Under the pieces are notes generated by a model. It searched no databases. It worked only from the letters and a program-made list of their open reading frames with translations, and was not told the DNA's origin. DNA of 64,000 nt, taken from contig NZ_CP114283.1 in NCBI RefSeq assembly GCF_027107535.1, forward strand, positions 5,146,001-5,210,000. Direction: 5' to 3'. Below, one piece after another: positions 33,723-43,145 of the stretch. Source of the DNA: Streptomyces aurantiacus. Its GTDB lineage: Bacteria; Actinomycetota; Actinomycetes; Streptomycetales; Streptomycetaceae. The position numbers were made by a program, and so were the translations under genes. Each line of letters opens with the position of its first letter. Within the stretch, counting starts at the first letter, position 1.

Positions 33723-36110
33723 ATGAATCGAACCGACGACCGGCTGTTCCCGGTCCTGCTGATCTGCGTCCAGGCCGTGGTGTGGCCCGGGGCGTCACTG
33801 GTGCGCGGGGCCGTCCCGGCCCCCACCCCGGCCTCCCTTCTCGTGGCGGCCCTGGTCGCCGCAGTGGTGACGGCCGCGCTCGCTCTGCGCCGAACTCGCC
33901 CGGTGGCCGCCCTCGTCGTGGTCGCCGCCGCCTGCATGCTGGGTACCGGGCCGCTGCCCGCCGAGGCGATGGCGGTGCTGGGGACCGCGGGTGTCGCGCT
34001 GGCTCTGTTCACCGTGGCGAGCGAACGCGATGCCTTCACCGCCGTGCTGTGCGTGGTGGCGCTTGCCGTCCACCAGCTCCTGCTGGGCAACAGGCTGCAC
34101 GGGCTCGACGACCGCGACGGGCTCGACCTCGTCCTGACCGCTGTGCTGTACGCCGCCGTGTGCGGCGCCGGCCTGCTCGTACGGCGGACCCGTCGCGCCC
34201 GGCGAAATGCCGAGCGCAGGCTGCAGCGGGCCGAGTCCGAGCGCCATCGGCTGCCTGCGGTTGAACGGCGCCGTATGGAACGGGAGTTGCACGACGTCAG
34301 CGCCCACCATCTGACGGCTGTGGTGGTCACGGCGGGTGCGGCCCTCGGGTTGCGCGACCGCCGTCCCGAACTGGCCGATCAGGCACTGGAGTTCGCGGTC
34401 GGGACCGGCCGCGAGGTCACCCGCGCGCTCGGCGCGGTACGAGCGCCGGCGCCCTCCCGCGGGGATGTGCCGCCACCGGAGGAACGGCTGCTCGACCTCG
34501 TCGCCGGGTTCCGTCACCTGGACCAGCAGGTGGACTGCGAGATCGACTCCCTGCCGGACGGCGCCGTCGCGGAGGCGGCGTACGGCATCGTGCGCGAGGC
34601 GCTGACCAACGTGGCACGGTATGCCCCCGGCGCGCATACGAGGGTGTTGTGCCGGTACGGCGACACCCGCACCGACGTCGTGGTGACGAGCACGCCCCCG
34701 CCTGCCGGTGCGGTGGCGCACGGTGCGGGTCTCGGCGGCGGCCGCGGGCAGGGCTTCCTGCGCTCCCGGGCACGGGAGGCGGGCGGCACGGTGCACAGCG
34801 GCCCGACGGCGGAGGGCGGTTGGGAGGTACGGGCGGAACTGCCGGGCCGGACGGCCACGGCGGTGGAGCCGTCGGTACCGAGGGCCTACCGCGTGGCGCA
34901 GGTAGTGGTGGCGGCGGGCCTGGTCCTGCAGCCACTGCTCCCCGCGCTGGCCGTCAGGGCCGAGGACACGTCGAGCGCGTCGCAGGTATCCGCGGGCGCC
35001 TTCTTCGCCCTGCTGGCGGCGGGCCAGGCGGTGGCCCTGCTGTGGCTGCGGAAGGCGCCGCGGACGGCGTACGGGATGCTGCTGGGGCTGGCACTGTTGT
35101 GGCCGGTGGCGATGGAGGCGGGGAACTACAGCGGGCCCGTCCTCCTCCCGCCCGCGCTGAGCCTGTTCGCCACGTGCGCGGCCCTCGCGATGGAACCGAC
35201 CCGAACCGCGACGCCACGAAAGGGGCGCGGAGCCGTATCGAAAGACGGCTTCGCCGAGAGAGTGGTCCCCCATGGGCCGGGGAGCGACCAGCCTCCACCG
35301 GCCGACGGCCACGTCACGACCGTTCTGCTCACAGTGCTGGTGCACGCCGCGACCGCCACCATCGCGGTTCTGGACCGAGGCACGGCTGCTCCCCTCTGGA
35401 TGGTCATCGCCGCAACCACGGTCGGCGCAGCCCTGGCAGGCACCGCGGCTCACCTGACCAGACACCTGCGCACCCGGCGCCGGCAAGCCGACCTCCGCGC
35501 CCACGACGAACGGCTCGCCACCTGGACCGAGGAGGCCGTCCGCGACGCCTGGACCGAGCGCCGCCGCATCGCCGCCGGCCTCGAAACCACGGTTCTGGCC
35601 CGCACCGCCGACATGGTCACCGAGGCGGAGGCAGGCCGACTCGACGCGACAGCGAGCCGCGCCCGCGAGGCCCTGGCCGCGATGCGCACCCTGCTCGACA
35701 CCGTCCGGGAGGGCGAGACAGGGCACGAACTACGGCCGCAGCCCACCCTCCAGGCGCTCGACCTGCTCGCCCACCAACTCCGCGCCACCGGCCGCGACAT
35801 CGAGATACGGCTGACCGACCGCGTACCGGAACGGCTGCCCACCGCCGTCGACCTGGCCGCCTACCACGCCGCCGAGACGGTACTCACGGCCGGCGGCGAA
35901 GAGCCTGCGATGCTCGAATTCGACTCGGACGGCGCTATGTTGACGCTCACGGCCACCGGGGTGCCCCGCGCCGCCGACTCCGCCGTGCGCCAGCGGCTGA
36001 CCACGCGGGTCGTGACGCTCGGCGGCACCCTGACCACCGGACCGCAGGGGACGGTCAGCCTCCGGCTGCCACTCGCCGTCGCACCGGACAACGAGGAGAG
36101 ACATCAATGA
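33723..36110 (+). CDS. NarL-type sensor histidine kinase with duplicated kinase module
   Basis: A 795-aa membrane kinase, about twice the usual length. Module 1: four to five membrane helices (about 8-150), a dimerisation helix with the H-box ERRRMERELHDVSAHHLTAV (phospho-acceptor His190), and an ATP-binding domain (YGIVREALTNVARYAPGA, GLGGGRGQGFLRSRA). Module 2 repeats the design: membrane helices (about 385-480 and 535-580) and a second helix ERRRIAAGLETTVLARTADM in which the H-box His-Asp is replaced, followed by a weak ATPase-like end lacking the N-box Asn. The second module is therefore probably a pseudo-kinase. The stop overlaps the regulator start (ATGA). Confidence 0.88.
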   Translation: MNRTDDRLFPVLLICVQAVVWPGASLVRGAVPAPTPASLLVAALVAAVVTAALALRRTRPVAALVVVAAACMLGTGPLPAEAMAVLGTAGVALALFTVASERDAFTAVLCVVALAVHQLLLGNRLHGLDDRDGLDLVLTAVLYAAVCGAGLLVRRTRRARRNAERRLQRAESERHRLPAVERRRMERELHDVSAHHLTAVVVTAGAALGLRDRRPELADQALEFAVGTGREVTRALGAVRAPAPSRGDVPPPEERLLDLVAGFRHLDQQVDCEIDSLPDGAVAEAAYGIVREALTNVARYAPGAHTRVLCRYGDTRTDVVVTSTPPPAGAVAHGAGLGGGRGQGFLRSRAREAGGTVHSGPTAEGGWEVRAELPGRTATAVEPSVPRAYRVAQVVVAAGLVLQPLLPALAVRAEDTSSASQVSAGAFFALLAAGQAVALLWLRKAPRTAYGMLLGLALLWPVAMEAGNYSGPVLLPPALSLFATCAALAMEPTRTATPRKGRGAVSKDGFAERVVPHGPGSDQPPPADGHVTTVLLTVLVHAATATIAVLDRGTAAPLWMVIAATTVGAALAGTAAHLTRHLRTRRRQADLRAHDERLATWTEEAVRDAWTERRRIAAGLETTVLARTADMVTEAEAGRLDATASRAREALAAMRTLLDTVREGETGHELRPQPTLQALDLLAHQLRATGRDIEIRLTDRVPERLPTAVDLAAYHAAETVLTAGGEEPAMLEFDSDGAMLTLTATGVPRAADSAVRQRLTTRVVTLGGTLTTGPQGTVSLRLPLAVAPDNEERHQ

Positions 36111-36787
36111 GCCTCAACGTGCTGGTCGTCGACGACCAGGGCATCGTACGGGCGGGCTTCGCCGCCGTGATCGACGCCGAGGAGGACATGACGGTCGTCG
36201 GCGAGGCCGCCGACGGCGCCGTCGCGGTGCGCCTCGCCGAAGGACTGGCTCCCGACGTGGTCGTCATGGACGTACGCATGCCTGTGCTCGACGGCATCGC
36301 CGCCACCCGCATCATCACCGGACGCCAAAGCGCGCCCCGGGTCCTCGTCCTCACCACCTTCGACCTCGACGCGTACGTCTTCGACGCGCTGCGCGCCGGC
36401 GCCTCGGGCTTCCTCCTCAAGGACGTACACCCCTCCCAACTACTGCAGGGCATCCGCGAGGTGGCGGCCGGCGAGAGCGTACTCGCCCCGTCCGCGACCC
36501 GCCGCCTCATCAGCCACTACGCGTCCGGACCACCCGCCGCGGCCCCGGCCGGGAGCGCCCCCGAACTGGACAGCCTGACCGGCAGCCAGCGGGGCGTCCT
36601 CACCCTGATCGCGGCCGGACTCACCAACACGGAGATCGCCGAGCAACTCGGCATCACCGTAGGCACCGTGAAGTCCCACGTGAACGCCCTGCTCCGCAAG
36701 CTCGGCCTGCGCGACCGCGTACAGGCGACGATCCTCGCGTACGACCTCGGCCTCGCCCGCCCGAACCCGCCCGGCACCCACCTCTGA
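36107..36787 (+). CDS. NarL/FixJ-family response regulator
   Basis: A 226-aa regulator coupled to the kinase by an ATGA overlap. The receiver domain has the phosphorylation site Asp55 (VVVMDVRMPVLDG) and conserved Lys in GFLLKDVHP. The C-terminal LuxR-type helix-turn-helix reads LTNTEIAEQLGITVGTVKSH. It should be phosphorylated by the neighbouring kinase and activate promoters nearby, possibly those of the small membrane protein that follows. Confidence 0.92.
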   Translation: MSLNVLVVDDQGIVRAGFAAVIDAEEDMTVVGEAADGAVAVRLAEGLAPDVVVMDVRMPVLDGIAATRIITGRQSAPRVLVLTTFDLDAYVFDALRAGASGFLLKDVHPSQLLQGIREVAAGESVLAPSATRRLISHYASGPPAAAPAGSAPELDSLTGSQRGVLTLIAAGLTNTEIAEQLGITVGTVKSHVNALLRKLGLRDRVQATILAYDLGLARPNPPGTHL

Positions 36788-36831
36788 CCACCGCGACCGA
36801 CCGTCCATACGCAACCACGGAGTCCAACCCC

Positions 36832-37155
36832 ATGACCGGCACCGATACCGATTCCGGCCGACCCCTCCCCCGCCGGCTGCTCGCCCACGTCGGCGTCGCC
36901 GCCCTCGTCTACCTCGGCGTCTGCGCCGTCCTGCTCGTATGGGCACTGGTGGTGACCGCCAGAGAAACCACGGACGCGTCCATGGCCGGCGTCATCCCGT
37001 TCCTTGCCACCGCTCCCGCCAGCCTCGCATTCCTCATGTTGCCGGCCAACAGCGTCGTGTTCTTCACCGCCATCGCTGTCGGGGCAGCGGTCAACGCCGC
37101 GATCATCAGCTGGTGCACCCGCGCGCTGCGCCGCGGCGGTCACCCGGACCGATAG
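36832..37155 (+). CDS. Small membrane protein, SCO4225-like
   Basis: A 107-aa protein with three hydrophobic helices (about 17-42, 50-68 and 76-96) and short basic ends. It follows the response regulator by 44 bases on the same strand; a GGAGT-like site precedes the ATG. The organisation resembles the SCO4225-family membrane proteins found beside two-component systems. Function unknown. Confidence 0.65.
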   Translation: MTGTDTDSGRPLPRRLLAHVGVAALVYLGVCAVLLVWALVVTARETTDASMAGVIPFLATAPASLAFLMLPANSVVFFTAIAVGAAVNAAIISWCTRALRRGGHPDR

Positions 37156-37208
37156 GACTCCGACAAGCCTGTCCGGAGGCTGAGGGCCGGCTGGGCCGGG
37201 GCTGACAA

Positions 37209-37300
37209 CAGTCCCAGTAGTCCTGCGGAGATTCGATCCCTCCCGTAAACCGGCATGACATTCCCACGATGGCGATGGGCTCCGCGATAGGCAATTGCAC
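37209..37300 (-). pseudogene. Type I polyketide synthase ketosynthase stub
   Basis: A leftward frame from a GTG at 37300 reads [20 protein letters not shown] and then DYWD, the unmistakable beginning of a PKS beta-ketoacyl synthase domain. After about 30 codons a junction occurs and nothing PKS-like follows. It documents a lost modular PKS in this region. Confidence 0.75.
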
Positions 37301-37629
37301 TCGTACTCGAGTTACTCTGAAATCTCACCGACACGGTCGGGTATGTGTTGGTGGTGACGATCAACTCGTCCGCGCCGGTGACCTCTTGAAGCTGTTCGAG
37401 CTGGTCGGCGAGGCGCTCCCGAAAAGCCGACGAACTGGGTGTCAACGCGGCCGGCAACCAGTTCGTGGTCCGCGTCGCTCCAGGTGTGGGCGGGGGCCTC
37501 CGCCGGGGTGAGGAACGGAATGGCGCCCTCAGCAGACCTGGAGGCGATCTGCGAGTGTCCTTTTCCGGACGGTGGGCCCTGGGATACACCGAGTCACTGG
37601 ACGCCGACCGCCGCCCTTCTGAACCGTCA

Positions 37630-37844
37630 CGCTTCGGGCCTTTTGAGACGTCTCCAGCAGATGAGGCTGCAGGCCAGGGATACGAAGGCGCCGTGGAGTT
37701 CGGTGCGCCCTTGTCGCCGAGCAGGGCCTCGGGGCGTCTGCGGGGACGGCCGGGGGCGGCCTGCAACGGGCGGGATGCCGTCGACCAGGGCGAGGGTCTG
37801 GGTGACGTCGTTGACGTTTGCCGCAGTCGTGATCGCCTTGAGCG
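37630..37844 (-). pseudogene. IS5-family transposase remnant
   Basis: Minus-strand pieces read LKAITTAANVNDVTQTLALV, DGIPPVAGR (one frame), RPRRRPEALLGDKG (second frame) and RTELHGAFVSLACSLICWRR (third frame). These are the middle and the C-terminal end of an IS5 transposase with a large internal deletion and frameshifts. It abuts the ISL3 remnant at about 37845. Confidence 0.7.
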
Positions 37845-38845
37845 GAGTGTGAACGCGGCGATCACGGCGTCGAGGTCTCGCTCCAGCCCTCGGGTGAAGG
37901 CAAGCAGGTGCGGCAGATCGGCAGTGCGGACCTGGGTCCTCCAGAGCTCGAGCGCGTCGGCATTGTCTGGGTGAGGCTTCAGGAGCCGGGCGAAGTCCGC
38001 GATACAGAGGGCGAGTTGGGTCAGCTCGGGGCTGGCCACGATGAGCCGGTCCAGTAGGTGCTGACGTTCGGCCTTGAGGTTGTCGGGCACGGTGATGAGC
38101 ATGCGGGCGGGCCTGCGCGGGGAGATGCGGCTGCGGTCGGCGTCCGCGCGGCCTTGGCTGATGTACGTGTGCAAGAGGTCGAGGCAGTCGGTGAAACCTT
38201 GGTCTTTGATCTCCTCGAAGAGGTGCTTGACCGGGACGGCGGGGTCTTCGGCCCGGCGTTTGCGCAGGTGCTCGCGCGGTATTTGGGGACGCGGAGCATC
38301 CGCTCGGGCCGATCGGCGCGGGCGTAGCGTTTGACGGTGTTCAGGGGCAGTTGAAGACGGCGGACGCATTGGAGCAGGCCCACGCCCTGGTCGAGCAGGT
38401 CGTGGATCTGGTGTCGGCGTTCCAGGGTGGTCTGGGCACGGGGCCCGTCGTAAATAGGTGCGTCCAGGACGGTGGCCCAGCAGGTGCTGTGCGTCTTCAC
38501 CTCGCCGAGGGCGGCTTCACACAGGTTCTTCCACAAACGCCACCGATCACCGACCTGCGTCGCACGGGGCAGAGCGCGGCGGATGGCCTCGGCGTAGGTC
38601 GCCGATCCGTCACGGCACACGACCTCGACGCCCGGATGTTCGCGCAGCCACGCTTCCAGGGTGTCGGCCGTGCGGTCGGGCAGCACGGCGATCCGCTCGT
38701 GGGTCTCAGCGTCGATGATCACGGTGGCACAGCGGTGGCGGCGGCGCAGAGCGAGGTCGTCGACGCCGATCACGCGAGGCGTCCGCGCTGCGGGCAGCGG
38801 GATGCGCAACAGGGTACGCAGAGCGGTATGACGCGATCCGTCGAG
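37845..38845 (-). pseudogene. ISL3-family transposase, frameshifted and truncated
   Basis: The first frame carries the catalytic domain start ALRTLLRIPLPAARTPRVIG with GVDDLALRRRHR, VVCRDGSATYAEAIRRALP and QVGDRWRLWKNLCEAA. Near 38270 coding moves to another frame (REHLRKRRAEDPAVPVKHLF, EEIKDQGFTDCL, LPHLLAFTRGLERD). It ends at the fusion with the IS5 remnant before the conserved C-terminal SNGxxEGxNxxxK motif. The N-terminal zinc-binding region is absent. Confidence 0.82.
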
Positions 38846-39354
38846 CCGACGGGCGTCGGCGTGGTCACTCTGCCCGTTGGCCCTGTTCCCGGCCGCCGGC
38901 GGGTTGTCGGTCGGGGAAGCAGGATCTACGTCCAGGCCGAGCCGTTCACTGCGTGGGGCGTGTTCGACCTCGGCATCTGATACTCAGCATGGGAAAGACC
39001 ATGTCGACCTGGTCGTCGAAGCCAGAGCGCGATGACCGTGGTGTCCACTCCGGCCTTCCCGCAGGGCCGCCACTCTCGCTCGCACCCGCCGGGCCTGATG
39101 CCACTGCCTGGAACGACACACCGCCGAACAGAAACGGACTCTCGGACCGGCGTGGTGAACATGGCCCGCCCGATCTGGGCGACCAGCCAACGGTCCGAGG
39201 CGGGTGCGGCCGCCGCCCCGCGGGAGCACCCTGCCGATTTCTTACCTGATCCGCTTGCTTGGAGTGCATTCCAAGGCCATAGCGTCGAGACAGCTGAACC
39301 GAACACCCGACGCGTCGACGCGTCATCCCGCACGACCAACGAGAAAGACGGCAA
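38846..39354. other. No gene recognised, about 510 bases
   Basis: Between the ISL3 remnant and the SDR fragment. No family resemblance on either strand. The end has GAGAAAG before the SDR start codon. Confidence 0.4.
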
Positions 39355-39546
39355 GTGGTAGACAACCAATTCACAACGCATGCAGAGCTTTTCGATCTGT
39401 GTGGAAAGCGCGCGCTCGTCACCGGTGGCACCAGAGGCATCGGCATGATGATCGCGCGTGGCCTTCTCCAGGCAGGCGCCCGCGTCGTCATCAGCTCACG
39501 TAATGCAGCAGCGTGTGCTCAGGCGCAGGAACAGCTGTCAAAATTC
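39355..39546 (+). pseudogene. Short-chain dehydrogenase, N-terminal part of a split gene
   Basis: GTG 39355 opens [20 protein letters not shown], a classical SDR cofactor site (TGGTRGIG), and continues [20 protein letters not shown]. At base 39546 the frame meets unrelated sequence. The continuation GEVRAIPADLSRHDE is found 1,877 bases further on at 41424, in frame with the codon boundary, so one gene was split by an insertion. Confidence 0.78.
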
Positions 39547-39774
39547 CCTACGTTGTTCTGCGGGACGTGGTGAGCCCTTCGTATGGTTCGTCCACCCAGG
39601 GGCGTCGGGTGTGGCTTTCAAACTTCTGCCACTTGTGGCTTCCATCGATTGGCCGCCCGACGCCCCACGACGACTCGGCTGCCAATTAGGAATTGCGAAT
39701 GATCGCTACGTAGGGAATCGACAGCGAGGTCGTCCGTGGGAGACACCAGCAACACCACCGCACGGAGGCACCAC

Positions 39775-40834
39775 ATGGCCGCGATCTGGGCTGGCATCGA
39801 CGCAGGCAAAGCCCACCATCACTGCGTCGCGATCGACGAGAGCGGCCGCCGGCTGCCCTGGGGGACGAGGTGACCTGGGGCATCGACCTGGCCGACGGCG
39901 GAGCCGCGCTTCCGAGAGCTACCGCGGCGAGGGCAAGACCGACGCGAAGGACGCCGCCGTCATCGCCGACCAGGTCCGCGTCCGCCGCGATCTGCATCCG
40001 CTGCGGGTCGGCGACGACACCGTCATCGATCTCAAGATCCTCACAGGCCGCCGCATGGACCTGATCGCCGACCGCACCCGCACCGTCAACCGCCTCCGTG
40101 CCCAGTTCACTGGCATCTTCCCCGGCCTGGAGCGGGCCCTGGACCTCACCAACACCGGCCCGCTCACCCTGCTGACCGGCTATCAGACCCCCGCGGCTAT
40201 TCGCCGGATCGGCGTCAAGCGGCTGGAGACCTGGCTGCGCAACCGCCACGTCGTCCGCCCCGACCGGCTCGCCGAAACCGCTGTCCAGGCCGCCGAACGG
40301 CAGCACACGAGCCTGCCCGGCGAGAAGCTGGCCGCCACGTTGGTACACACGCTGGCGAAGGAAGTGATGAGCCTCAACCAGCACGTCGCCGAGCTCGACA
40401 AGGCCATCGAGGCCCGGTTTCGCGACCACCACACCTTCGAGGTGATCACCAGCATGCCCGGCCTGGGCGTCATCCTCGGCGCCGAGTTCCTGGCAGCCAC
40501 CGGCGGCGACATGACGGCGTTCGGCACCGCCGACCGCCTCGCCGGCTTCGGCGGCGTCGCCCCGGTGCCCCGCGATTCCGGGAAACTGAGCGGGAACCTG
40601 CGCCGCCCGCAGCGATACAACCGCCGCCTCCAACGCGTCTTCTACACCTCGGCGTTGTTCAGCATCCGCCACTGCGAGGAATCCCGGCGCTTCTACGATC
40701 GCAAACGTGCCGAGGGCAAGCGCCATACCCAGGCCGTCCTGGCTCTCGCTCGCCGCCGCGTCAACGTCCTCTGGGCCCTTCTGCGCGACGGACGGCGCTA
40801 CGAGCCAGCTCCGCCGGCAAGGGCTGCCGCATAG
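39775..40834 (+). pseudogene. IS110-family transposase with internal deletions
   Basis: ATG 39775 starts MAAIWAGIDAGKAHHHCVAI, the RuvC-like beginning. Around 39858-39915 at least two segments are missing and frames change (DEVTWGIDLADGGAAL is in another frame). From SESYRGEGKTDAKDAAVIAD to the end the sequence is normal: NRLRAQFTGIFPGLERAL, LLTGYQTPAAIRRIGVKRLE, ITSMPGLGVILGAEFLA and GVAPVPRDSGKLSGN. It is inactive. Confidence 0.85.
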
Positions 40835-40882
40835 GAAGGGACGCGACACGCTGCGCGCGGCCAGTTGGCCTGACCGACCCCG

Positions 40883-41320
40883 TCAGACCAGGCAAAACTC
40901 ATTACCTTCCGGGTCTGCCATCACCACGTGATCCGGCCTGCCCTGCAACTCGTCCTCGCGGACCACGGTCGCGCCCGCAGCGGTCAACCGCTCCACCGCC
41001 TCGACCACGCGCGGCCAGCGCACCTCCCACGGGGTTTCACGGCCGCCACCAACTTGCACGTCGAAATGCAGCCGGTTCTTCGCCACCTTCGGCTCCGGCA
41101 CCTTCAGGAAGGACAAGGTGGGGCCCACGCCGTCCGGATCTGAGAGGTACGCCCCGTCATCCCACTCGTCCTCCGGAACCTCATGATGCGCGAACCACTC
41201 CTCCCAGCTCCCGAACCCTGCGGGCGCGGGCTTCTCCTCGTAGCCCAACGCCAGCGCCCAGAACGCGGCCAGTTTCGCCGGGTACGCGCAGTCGATCGTC
41301 AAGCTCCACTTGGTCGCCAT
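40883..41320 (-). CDS. VOC (glyoxalase/bleomycin-resistance) superfamily protein
   Basis: A 145-aa protein of the glyoxalase-like subgroup: WSLTIDCAYPAKLAAFWALA at the start, NRLHFDVQVG and the final strand HVVMADPEGNEFCLV. Two beta-alpha-beta-beta-beta units are recognisable. Such proteins bind a metal or sequester small toxic molecules. The start at 41320 has GGAGGG 8 bases upstream. It lies inside the insertion that splits the SDR gene. Confidence 0.82.
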   Translation of the reverse strand: MATKWSLTIDCAYPAKLAAFWALALGYEEKPAPAGFGSWEEWFAHHEVPEDEWDDGAYLSDPDGVGPTLSFLKVPEPKVAKNRLHFDVQVGGGRETPWEVRWPRVVEAVERLTAAGATVVREDELQGRPDHVVMADPEGNEFCLV

Positions 41321-41423
41321 GAGCCCTCCCCAGTCGGATGAACGGACTGTACCGTGCACCTCCGACACCTCCTGCCCGCTACCTCAAGCGTGCGCCGCGG
41401 CTTGACGAACGGCATTGGGAATC

Positions 41424-41605
41424 GGTGAGGTGCGGGCCATCCCCGCCGACCTGTCCCGCCACGACGAGTGTCGGCGACTGTCCGACCTCGTCACCGCCGA
41501 CTCGGAGCGTCTCGACATCCTCGTCAACAACGCGGGCGCCCTGTGGGACGAGCCGCTGGCGACGTTCCCAGACGAGGCCTGGGACACGGTCGTCGACCAC
41601 ACCGG
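41424..41605 (+). pseudogene. Short-chain dehydrogenase, second part of the split gene
   Basis: Continues the SDR of 39355: GEVRAIPADLSRHDECRRLS, SERLDILVNNAGALWDEPLA (the conserved NNAG), FPDEAWDTVVD. The catalytic Tyr-Lys region should follow but is replaced at about 41605 by unrelated sequence that runs into the convergent FAD gene's end. The gene is dead by both the insertion and the 3' truncation. Confidence 0.75.
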
Positions 41606-41640
41606 ACCGGCCCCGGCGGCCCGGCCCCGGCGGCCCGGCG

Positions 41641-42951
41641 TCAGCCGAGGACTGTGCCCGTGGATGCGGCCGGCCGACGTCGGCGTGAGAACGCACCGAG
41701 GTCGATGGTCTGGCCGGTGTGTTCGCAGGTGTGCGTGAGCGCACTCCGGTCGTGGTCGTGACCGCCTTCGACACCGTGGATCAGGGTAGTCATGAGGCGG
41801 CCCACCAGAGGGGCGTTCTTGAACTGATTGCCGCTGGTGCCGATGGCCACGTAGAAGCCGGCAAGTTCGGTCCGGTCGTATACGGGGGTCCAGTCGTCGG
41901 TCACGTCGTATACGCCTGCCACGCCCCGGGGCTTGTTGGGAACGCGCAGACCGGGCAGTCGGCGAGCCGCCCGCGTCACCTGCGTCCTGAACTGCGACAC
42001 GGTCGGAAGAGGGCTCCCGTCGTCCGGATCGTCGAGCCATTCCAGCGGGTCGCACTCGGGTTCCGTGCCGCCGACGAGCAGGAACTTGCTGCCCTCGGGC
42101 CGTAAATATGTGCCGAGGTCCAAGTCGGCCAGCACCGGTGCCTGACGGTCGCCGCCGACGTCGTGGTAGCCGGCGGGGGCCGCTACGTGGTGCACCTCCT
42201 GGCGCAGCGGCCGCAGACCGACGGTGAAGTCGCCGCCCACTTCGGCGAGCCGGTTCAGCTGTCCCGACCATGGGCCGGCCGCGTTGACGACCACCCCGGC
42301 GGACAGTTCGGTTCCATCCTTGAGGCGCACCCCGCGCACGCGTCCCCCGCGCTGCGTCACCGCGGTGACGGGGGTCTTCCACCGGAAGGCGGCTCCGTGC
42401 CGCTGGGCCGCCGTAGCAAGGTTGTGCGCGGCGAGTTGCGGGTCGTCGATGAAGCCCCCGTCGGGTGTGTGGAGAGCGCCGAGCCGAGCGGACGCGTCGG
42501 CGAAGAACTCGTCGTCATCCACGGGGCGGGGTGGGAAGTACCGGCCGGTGTCCACGGCGGGCAACCGCTTGGACAGCTCTGGTGCATCCCATTTCTCGTA
42601 CGGGACACCGACCTTGTCGAAGTGGCGCGTGAACATGCCGCAGGGTGCGAAGTCCACGTCCAGCATGGTGACGCCGCATCGGTTGAACGCTGCGAGGGGT
42701 TCACCGGCGGGAGCTTGGAGATGGTCGCGCCATGCTTCCCAGCAGTGACGGGACTCCCAAGCAGCATTGACGCCCGCGATCGTGGAATAGGTGAAGCGGA
42801 CCACGGCGCTCGTGGCGCTGGTGGACCCGTTGCCTGCGCCGCCGAACTTGTCGACCACGACCACCCGCAGGCCGCTCCGCGCCAGTTCGAGAGCGATGGA
42901 CGATCCGATGACCCCCGCCCCGACGACGACTACGTCTGTGCTCTCAGGCAT
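41641..42951 (-). CDS. FAD-dependent oxidoreductase (DAO family)
   Basis: A 436-aa flavoprotein that oxidises an amine or amino acid. The N-terminus VVVVGAGVIGSSIALELARS is the FAD dinucleotide site, followed by GNGSTSATSAVVRFTYS, GVVVNAAGPWSGQLNRLAEV and a C-terminal FAD contact FYVAIGTSGNQFKNAPLVGR, all as in sarcosine/D-amino-acid oxidase-like proteins. About 40 C-terminal residues after HGVEGG are also typical (DRSALTHTCEHTGQTIDLGA). ATG 42951. Its neighbours (TetR, amidohydrolase, esterase, glcD-like oxidase) suggest a catabolic locus. Confidence 0.88.
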   Translation of the reverse strand: MPESTDVVVVGAGVIGSSIALELARSGLRVVVVDKFGGAGNGSTSATSAVVRFTYSTIAGVNAAWESRHCWEAWRDHLQAPAGEPLAAFNRCGVTMLDVDFAPCGMFTRHFDKVGVPYEKWDAPELSKRLPAVDTGRYFPPRPVDDDEFFADASARLGALHTPDGGFIDDPQLAAHNLATAAQRHGAAFRWKTPVTAVTQRGGRVRGVRLKDGTELSAGVVVNAAGPWSGQLNRLAEVGGDFTVGLRPLRQEVHHVAAPAGYHDVGGDRQAPVLADLDLGTYLRPEGSKFLLVGGTEPECDPLEWLDDPDDGSPLPTVSQFRTQVTRAARRLPGLRVPNKPRGVAGVYDVTDDWTPVYDRTELAGFYVAIGTSGNQFKNAPLVGRLMTTLIHGVEGGHDHDRSALTHTCEHTGQTIDLGAFSRRRRPAASTGTVLG

Positions 42952-43145
42952 GCTTCAACCCACTTTCTTCTTGCCGGACCAGACGGTTCCTGTGGTGGCG
43001 CGGCGGGTCGCCGCGCCACCCGTTGTCCGCACATTGCACAGGTAAGAGGCCATGCTCCGGCGACTGTTGTCGCCACTTTCCGTCGCCGTACCCCACCGTT
43101 GTCGCTTGTGTGCGCCGATGCTCAGCGATGAGGGCCGAGGGCCGC

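Larger units (their letters stand above)
39547..41423. mobile_element. 1,877-bp insertion in an SDR gene (dead IS110 plus VOC gene)
   Basis: The insertion is defined by the split SDR: TTC at 39544-39546 and GGT at 41424-41426 would be adjacent codons, and TC occurs on both sides as a possible core. Inside are an IS110-type pseudogene and a complete VOC-family gene on the other strand. An 11-bp inverted repeat ATTCCCTACGT/ACGTAGGGAAT lies at 39543-39553 and 39708-39718. Whether the whole segment moved as one unit is not certain. Confidence 0.55.

Noticed and set aside
33795..35726. 643-codon leftward ORF opposite the sensor kinase
   Set aside because: No family resemblance; the plus-strand kinase has H-box, ATP site and coupled regulator.
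34649..36787. 712-codon rightward ORF ending in the response regulator
   Set aside because: Only the part from 36107 is the response regulator. The upstream 486 codons are the wrong frame of the kinase gene.
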